Shown here one piece after another: positions 59,037 through 64,000 of a stretch of DNA of 64,000 nt (its first letter is position 1; every line of letters begins with the position of its first letter). The DNA lies in NCBI GenBank assembly GCA_031270825.1, contig JAISXH010000012.1, forward strand, positions 1-64,000, in the 5' to 3' direction. The notes below the pieces were generated by a model. It saw only the letters and a list, made by a program, of their open reading frames with translations, was not told the origin of the DNA and searched no databases. The DNA comes from Bifidobacteriaceae bacterium (GTDB taxonomy: Bacteria; Actinomycetota; Actinomycetes; Actinomycetales; WQXJ01). The position numbers and the translations under genes were made by a program.

Positions 59037-62000
59037 TTGATGATCTCCGCGTCGCAGTTGGCCTTGACTCGCGCCATGCGCTTGGTCAACTCGGGTGTGA
59101 CCTCGAGCGAGTCCAGCGAACCGGCGATCATCCGAGCCACCACGCGCGCTTCTCCGTCCACCACCATGGTCGTCTTTTCGAACAGCTGCGGCAGCTCCTG
59201 GTAGCAAGTGCCGCAGTCATTGCAGGTCGCCTCATCGGCCGGGTCCAGCCAGATCGGCCGATCGGCGCCGGCCCCGGCGTCCCCGGCGCCAGGCGCCGCG
59301 CCCGGTCCAGCTTGGGCGCCACCGCCAACACCGGCTCCGCCGCCGAAGCCGAACCCGAAAGCAGATGGCGCGGCATCGCCAGAGGAAGCCAAATCAGCCA
59401 TCGCGGCCGCGATCTGGTCGAGGGAGTCCTCGCGCGCCGCCAACGCCTCCTCGTAGCGTGCTGTCAATTCGCCGATCGCGGTCCGGTGCGCGGCGGACAC
59501 AGCCGCGTCGCGCTGACCGGCCAAGAACTGCAACGTCTGCCAGTAGTGTTTGCGGTCTTCGACCAGGCCGACGATCCCAGGGCGGCAGGCCACTTGGATC
59601 AGGCGCTGTTTGCGGTCCGTCGCCCAGATGAAGGGGGTCTTGTCGGCCCGTTGGCTGGGCGCCAACTCGACATACTCGGCGATGGGCACGGCATCGGCGC
59701 CCTGGTCAGGCCCTAAACGCTGGAACTGCTTGGCGAACCGGACCTCGCCGAAGGCGAACTCGGCCGGGGTGATGGGGGTCTCCAGCAAAGCCACCTGGCC
59801 CGATTCGTCCAGATACTGCAGGGTCCGTCTGGCCCACAGGGCCGAGGGCTCGGGATTCCCGTCCAAGGAGAAGCGTTCCGGCAACGACGGCCCCCGGCGC
59901 GGATCGTGGACGAACAGCGGCGCCATCCGCGATTCGACCGCCAGGCGGGAGCGCGCGTTGGACAGGTCCTCGGCGATCCCGTTCTCGGTGCTGCAGGGGG
60001 TGTAAACCTCCATCAAGGCCGCGCCGTCGTAGTACTCCAGCATCGACAAAGCCGTGGCCAGGAAATGCGCGTGCAGAGCGGTCGAGACCGAGCAGACAAA
60101 GACCCGCGGATGGAAGCAGGCCAGCAGCCCCAACTCCTTACGCGATTCTTGCTTGCCGGAATGGGAACGGCCGTAACGCGACAGGTCGGCGTCTTGCCCG
60201 GTGTAGGAGGCGGTCGAGGCTTGCCCGCCGGTGTTCGAATACGAACCGGTGTTGAGCACAACCGCTTTGATCGGCGTGCCGGCGGCCAGCACCCGCGACA
60301 TGGCGCCGAAGCCGATGTCGAAAGCGGCGCCGTCGCCGGACACCGTCAGGACGGCGGGCAGGAGGTCCAGTTCTGCGGGCGTGAAGTCCCGCCAGGAGAT
60401 CGTTGACAAACGGATCGGATCCTTGGCCGGGTCGAAGGCATCCGCCAATTCCGCCCGGGCCGCCCGCAGCGTGCGCACTTCCGGCACCAGCTGGGAGACC
60501 AGTCCTTCGTAGATGCCCGAGGCGACCGGTTGGGCGTCCTGGAAGAGCGAGTTCACCCAGGGGTCGGTGTAGGGGGTGAAAGGCATGGTCGAGGCGTAGA
60601 CCGAAGAGCAGCCGGTCGAGTTGGCGATCACGGTGGAGGCCGGGCCGTGGCCGGTGGGGCCGCCCTCGTAGAGGTAGAGCCGTCCTTCCAGCAGCGCGAT
60701 CAGGCCGGCGATCCGCTTGATCCGCTCGGCGGCGTCCGGGCTCGGCTCCGGTCCGGCCGTCGTTGTGGACGATGCCGTCGTCAGGCTCGCCGATTTCTCC
60801 TCCAGACCGGCGATCAGGGACTCGAGTTCGGCCACATGCTCGCGGCGGCGGGCTTCGCCAACGGCGTGCGAGACGGTGGTCAGCAGGCGCAGCGCCGTGA
60901 CCTCGCCACAGCCCCGGCAGGCGCCGTGGCCGCCGGTCATGGCGTAGTAGGTGTCGTGGTCCAGCAAGAGACGCTTGATGTCGCCATCGGTCTGGGCCGA
61001 TCCGGCCAGGAAGCGCTTTGGGGTCGGCGGCAAGGCGGTGAGCCGCTCGAAGCGGGTTTCCAGGGCGTCGGCGACGGCGGCCGTCTGGTCGACGGCGACC
61101 AGCGCGGATGGCCCGCAGACGTCGACGCATTGGAGGCAGCCGGTGCACTTCCAAGGGTCGACCACGGCGCTGAAGAGGCTGCCGCGGCCGGGCTCGTCGG
61201 CTTCGACTGAATCGAAGAACGGGCGCGTCCGGGCCACCGGGAAGGCGCCCAGGGCCGCGGCCACTTGATCGACCACCCTGAGTACCGGCTTGGCGTCGAG
61301 TTCGGCGGCGGCCTGGCGGGCGGCTTCCGGCAGATCGCGCAGTTCTGGGCGCGCCCGCAGGATTTGGCGGATCGAATCGGCCCAGGCGTAGACGTGAGGG
61401 CCGAGGGCCTCGGCCCGGCCGATCGCCAGGTCGGCGGCGGCGACGGCCGCCTCCAACAGGTCCACGACCTCATGGAGTTGGTTCGGGATGGCGGTGTCCG
61501 GGCAGGCCAAGGCGCATTCCAGGCAGCCGGTGCAAACCTCGGGGTTGAAGATGGGCGTGGTCCGCCGGAAGATGCCCTTGTCTTTGCCCACGCCGGAGCC
61601 GACCGGCATGAACAGCCCGGCGCCGGGCAGGACCGGCGCCTCGGCAATGGTTCCGTCCCGGAAGGGGGAGACCACCAGATCCTCGTAGTAGGCCGGATCG
61701 AACAGGGCGCTGGGCCGGGCCTCGCTGGCGGCCGGGCACATCGCGGCCGACAAGGCCACGGTCCGGGCGTGGGCGGTGGCCGGATTCTGGTCGGCCTCGA
61801 CGAAGGCCGGGGAATCGTATTCGACCGGGACGGTGGCGGTGATGCCGTCCTGGATGACGGCCATGTTGCCGTCGACAACGGCTTGGCCTTTGCGTCCGAA
61901 CTTGTACTCGATCTGCTGGCGCACCCGGGCGGTCACGTCCTCGCCGCGGGCGCCCTGGGAGACGGCTTCGACATGCCCGATCATCGCCCCGATGAAGGCG

Positions 62001-64000
62001 ATTCCCATCATCCGGGTCTCCAGTTCCGGGGTCGGAGCGTGTTTCTTGGCCACCTCGAAGGCGTTGACCACCAGGAACTTGATCCCGCGCTGGCGGATGG
62101 TCCGGCGGGCGTAGGCGGGCAGGCCTTGCCAGACTTCGAGCGGCGTCCCGGCCGACTGCATGATGAAGGTGCCCCCTGGGGCCAGGCCGGTCAGCGGGTT
62201 GGTGTGGATGAAGACTTGGTGGTCAGGAGAGATGACCACGTCGACGTCTTCGAGTTCGGCGTTGGTCAGCAGGACCGGTTCGGGAGACAGGGTGATGTAG
62301 TAGTTGGTGGCGGCGCCGGACTTCTCTGAGCCGTATTTGGGCGCCGACTTCGAATGCATCGACAGCACGCCGGAGAGAATGTCGGTCAGCAGCTTGCCGG
62401 TGGCGACGGTGCCGTATCCGCCCACCGAATGGAAACGGATGCGCAGCGAGCCCGGCGGCAGCAGTTGGGGATTGTCCTCGGTGGGCAGGGCCATGGTGGC
62501 CGTCTGCGGGTAGGCGGCCCTGAGCCGGTCATGGACTTGGGCCACGCCGGCGGGGGGATTGTCCTCGAAGAAGCGGGAACCCAAATAGATGACATCCGCC
62601 ACGGGGCCGGCTGGGTCGGACTCTTCGCGGGCCATGGCTTTGAACGCGGCCACCAAATGCCGGGGCTGGACGTCGTGGCCGCCCAGGCCGAAGATCGCCG
62701 AGGTGACGCGGGCAGAGGCGGCGCCGGCGGCCGGGGCCGGGCGGGCGGCGTCGTCCCCCTGGGCGTCCGGGGAGTCCGGTGCGGTCGGCCTGGCCGGAAG
62801 CGTCACTTGGCCCGCCCGGGCGCGGAACAAAGCCTGGGTGACAAGCCTGGTCAGCGCCGTGTCCTCGGACCGCTCCAAGACCATGACGGCCTTGGCGCCG
62901 GCCACGGCCTGGACGAATTCGGCCTCCGGGAACGGCGCCAGCAGCTTGACCGAGACCACGCCCGCCTTGATGCCCTGCTCGCGTAGATGGGGGATGACGG
63001 CGCGGACGTCATCGGTGATGGAGCCCAGGCCGACCATGATGAAATCGGCGTCCTCGCAGTCATAGGCCAGGACCGGGGCGTAGACGCGGCCGGTCAATTC
63101 CGCGTATTCGGCCAGCGCTTGGCGGGCCAAGGCCGGCACGTCGGCGGCGAAGTGGGCCCGGTGGTCGGCCGATCCGGCCTGGAAGTCAGGCTGGTTCTGG
63201 ACCGGCCCGGTCAGGCCCGGATTATGGGGATCCACTAGCGCCGGCACGGCCTGGCGGGTGCCCAGGCGGTTGGCGCCGCGCCATTGGCGGCGCCACTGCG
63301 GGCGCAGCTCTGGCGGCACCCAGACCATGGTCTCTTCGGCCAATTGTCCGGGATCGTCCTGTTCGACATCGGCGGCCATGGAAGCGAGGTGTGCCTTCAA
63401 CGCTTCGAGATCGGCGGGCTCGAAATCGGCGGCGTGGCGGTTCAGGTACTGGTCGAGTTGGAAGAGCCGGCCCTTGGCGCCGAAGAGGATCTCCTGGGCC
63501 ACTGTCGGGCAGGCGATCCGGGAGGCCGGATCGGGCAGGTAGGCCCGTAGCAGCGCGGGCTCCGGCAACACCGTCTCGCTCATGACGTGCGAGGTGGCGA
63601 AGCCGTCCATGGCGTTGGCGACCGGGATCAGGCTGAGTCCGGCGAGCCGGTAGGAGACCGCCGCCAGGTCCGCCGCCTCCTGGGGCGAGGAGCCGAACAA
63701 GATGGTGTAGCCAGAAGGCAGCAAGGCGTAGATGTCGTCATGCCCGGCCATGACGTTGAGCGAATGCTTGGACACCACTCGCGCCGCCACATGCAGCACG
63801 AAGCCGCCCACCTTCTTGCCGACCGTGACGTAATGCGACTCGATCCCGTACAGGATCCCCTGCGAACTAGAGGCGTTCGAAATGTAGTTCCCGCCGGTCA
63901 GAGCCGCCCCCAGGGCGCCGGACTGGCCGGAATGCTCGCCTTCTGCCTCGACGAAGAAGGGGTGGGCGCCCCAGACGTTGAGTTGGCCTTCGGCCCTGGC
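59033..64000 (-). CDS. pyruvate:ferredoxin oxidoreductase (NifJ-type), extended, 5' end outside the window
   Basis: At least 1655 codons are visible and the frame runs open to the window edge; typical NifJ is about 1170-1200. In order from the edge come the domain I core (SGQSGALGAALTGGNYISNA, AMDGFATSHVMSE), the gamma domain (FHSVGGYGTVATGKLL, KSAPKYGSEKSGAATNYYI) and two ferredoxin motifs (CTGCLECALACP, CTGCLQCVDVC). The ThDP domain follows (GACRGCGEVTALRLL, SGDGAAFDIGFGAMSR, LNTGSYSNTGGQAS). A Gly/Ala linker then leads to a further ferredoxin-like end (CNDCGTCYQELPQLFEKT, late Cys in VKANCDAEIIK). It would convert pyruvate and CoA to acetyl-CoA, CO2 and reduced ferredoxin. The four-base overlap with the Nfn-like gene implies a functional unit. 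Confidence 0.92.
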   Translation of the reverse strand, partial: ARAEGQLNVWGAHPFFVEAEGEHSGQSGALGAALTGGNYISNASSSQGILYGIESHYVTVGKKVGGFVLHVAARVVSKHSLNVMAGHDDIYALLPSGYTILFGSSPQEAADLAAVSYRLAGLSLIPVANAMDGFATSHVMSETVLPEPALLRAYLPDPASRIACPTVAQEILFGAKGRLFQLDQYLNRHAADFEPADLEALKAHLASMAADVEQDDPGQLAEETMVWVPPELRPQWRRQWRGANRLGTRQAVPALVDPHNPGLTGPVQNQPDFQAGSADHRAHFAADVPALARQALAEYAELTGRVYAPVLAYDCEDADFIMVGLGSITDDVRAVIPHLREQGIKAGVVSVKLLAPFPEAEFVQAVAGAKAVMVLERSEDTALTRLVTQALFRARAGQVTLPARPTAPDSPDAQGDDAARPAPAAGAASARVTSAIFGLGGHDVQPRHLVAAFKAMAREESDPAGPVADVIYLGSRFFEDNPPAGVAQVHDRLRAAYPQTATMALPTEDNPQLLPPGSLRIRFHSVGGYGTVATGKLLTDILSGVLSMHSKSAPKYGSEKSGAATNYYITLSPEPVLLTNAELEDVDVVISPDHQVFIHTNPLTGLAPGGTFIMQSAGTPLEVWQGLPAYARRTIRQRGIKFLVVNAFEVAKKHAPTPELETRMMGIAFIGAMIGHVEAVSQGARGEDVTARVRQQIEYKFGRKGQAVVDGNMAVIQDGITATVPVEYDSPAFVEADQNPATAHARTVALSAAMCPAASEARPSALFDPAYYEDLVVSPFRDGTIAEAPVLPGAGLFMPVGSGVGKDKGIFRRTTPIFNPEVCTGCLECALACPDTAIPNQLHEVVDLLEAAVAAADLAIGRAEALGPHVYAWADSIRQILRARPELRDLPEAARQAAAELDAKPVLRVVDQVAAALGAFPVARTRPFFDSVEADEPGRGSLFSAVVDPWKCTGCLQCVDVCGPSALVAVDQTAAVADALETRFERLTALPPTPKRFLAGSAQTDGDIKRLLLDHDTYYAMTGGHGACRGCGEVTALRLLTTVSHAVGEARRREHVAELESLIAGLEEKSASLTTASSTTTAGPEPSPDAAERIKRIAGLIALLEGRLYLYEGGPTGHGPASTVIANSTGCSSVYASTMPFTPYTDPWVNSLFQDAQPVASGIYEGLVSQLVPEVRTLRAARAELADAFDPAKDPIRLSTISWRDFTPAELDLLPAVLTVSGDGAAFDIGFGAMSRVLAAGTPIKAVVLNTGSYSNTGGQASTASYTGQDADLSRYGRSHSGKQESRKELGLLACFHPRVFVCSVSTALHAHFLATALSMLEYYDGAALMEVYTPCSTENGIAEDLSNARSRLAVESRMAPLFVHDPRRGPSLPERFSLDGNPEPSALWARRTLQYLDESGQVALLETPITPAEFAFGEVRFAKQFQRLGPDQGADAVPIAEYVELAPSQRADKTPFIWATDRKQRLIQVACRPGIVGLVEDRKHYWQTLQFLAGQRDAAVSAAHRTAIGELTARYEEALAAREDSLDQIAAAMADLASSGDAAPSAFGFGFGGGAGVGGGAQAGPGAAPGAGDAGAGADRPIWLDPADEATCNDCGTCYQELPQLFEKTTMVVDGEARVVARMIAGSLDSLEVTPELTKRMARVKANCDAEIIK

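Noticed and set aside
57579..59204. 541-codon plus-strand open frame
   Set aside because: It is antisense to the Nfn-like fusion, which has clear FAD, NADP and Fe-S motifs.

Overview
The window is a G+C-rich chromosomal segment from an actinobacterium (Actinomycetota). The evidence is a set of lineage-typical genes: nucS, actinobacterial mihF, an Mpa/ARC-type ring ATPase with Dop, DUF2550 directly after atpC, DUF3097, a PriA lacking helicase motifs, and the RDD/SpoIIM/DUF58/MoxR/DUF4350/DUF4129 membrane cluster. Many starts are GTG or TTG. Several genes look leaderless, with TANNNT exactly 6-7 nt before the start codon. A fused pyruvate:ferredoxin oxidoreductase, a pyruvate dehydrogenase (quinone) and a GH13 glucosidase suggest a sugar-using organism with both fermentative and respiratory options. 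I do not assign a genus.

Layout. 1-0.9 kb: prmC with a doubtful N-terminus, then a short non-coding stretch with a tandem duplication and one copy of a dispersed repeat. 1.2-9.2 kb: RDD protein (minus), SpoIIM-like protein (plus), and a tightly overlapping minus-strand operon (GPDP-like membrane protein, DUF4129, DUF4350, MoxR, DUF58). 9.5-20.1 kb: tsaC, a WecA/TagO-type transferase, atpI-like and the complete F1Fo ATP synthase operon (BEFHAGDC), DUF2550 and nucS. 20.2-27.7 kb: two small hypothetical genes, then a surface-glycan region with two GT4 glycosyltransferases, an acetyltransferase/aminotransferase/dehydrogenase trio of the diacetamido-sugar type, and a polyprenol-phosphate mannosyltransferase-like GT2. 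27.8-32.5 kb: poxB, a CDF-like transporter, a GH13 glucosidase and a small leaderless gene. 32.5-33.4 kb: about 930 nt without a convincing gene, holding an A+T-rich island, a dense train of hairpins that may be a structured RNA, and a PyrR-binding hairpin that covers the carB ribosome-binding site. 33.4-47.7 kb: carB-pyrF, mihF-gmk-rpoZ-coaBC, metK, priA-fmt-rsmB; RsmB carries an extraordinary N-terminal Gly/Arg/Trp repeat region of about 640 residues. 47.8-49.5 kb: a decayed stretch with two probable pseudogenes, a lipoprotein-like gene and the second copy of the dispersed repeat. 49.6-56.1 kb: arc, dop, DUF3097, serC, serA, with no pup or proteasome genes between them. 56.2-64 kb: two overlapping minus-strand genes, a fused NfnB-NfnA-type flavoprotein and a very large PFOR with its own C-terminal ferredoxin-like domain; the PFOR runs off the window.

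The most unusual items are the repeat-extended RsmB, the two-gene PFOR/Nfn electron-transfer unit, the hairpin-dense leader upstream of carB, and the consistent leaderless start architecture. All functional statements are by motif and family recognition; no searches were run.
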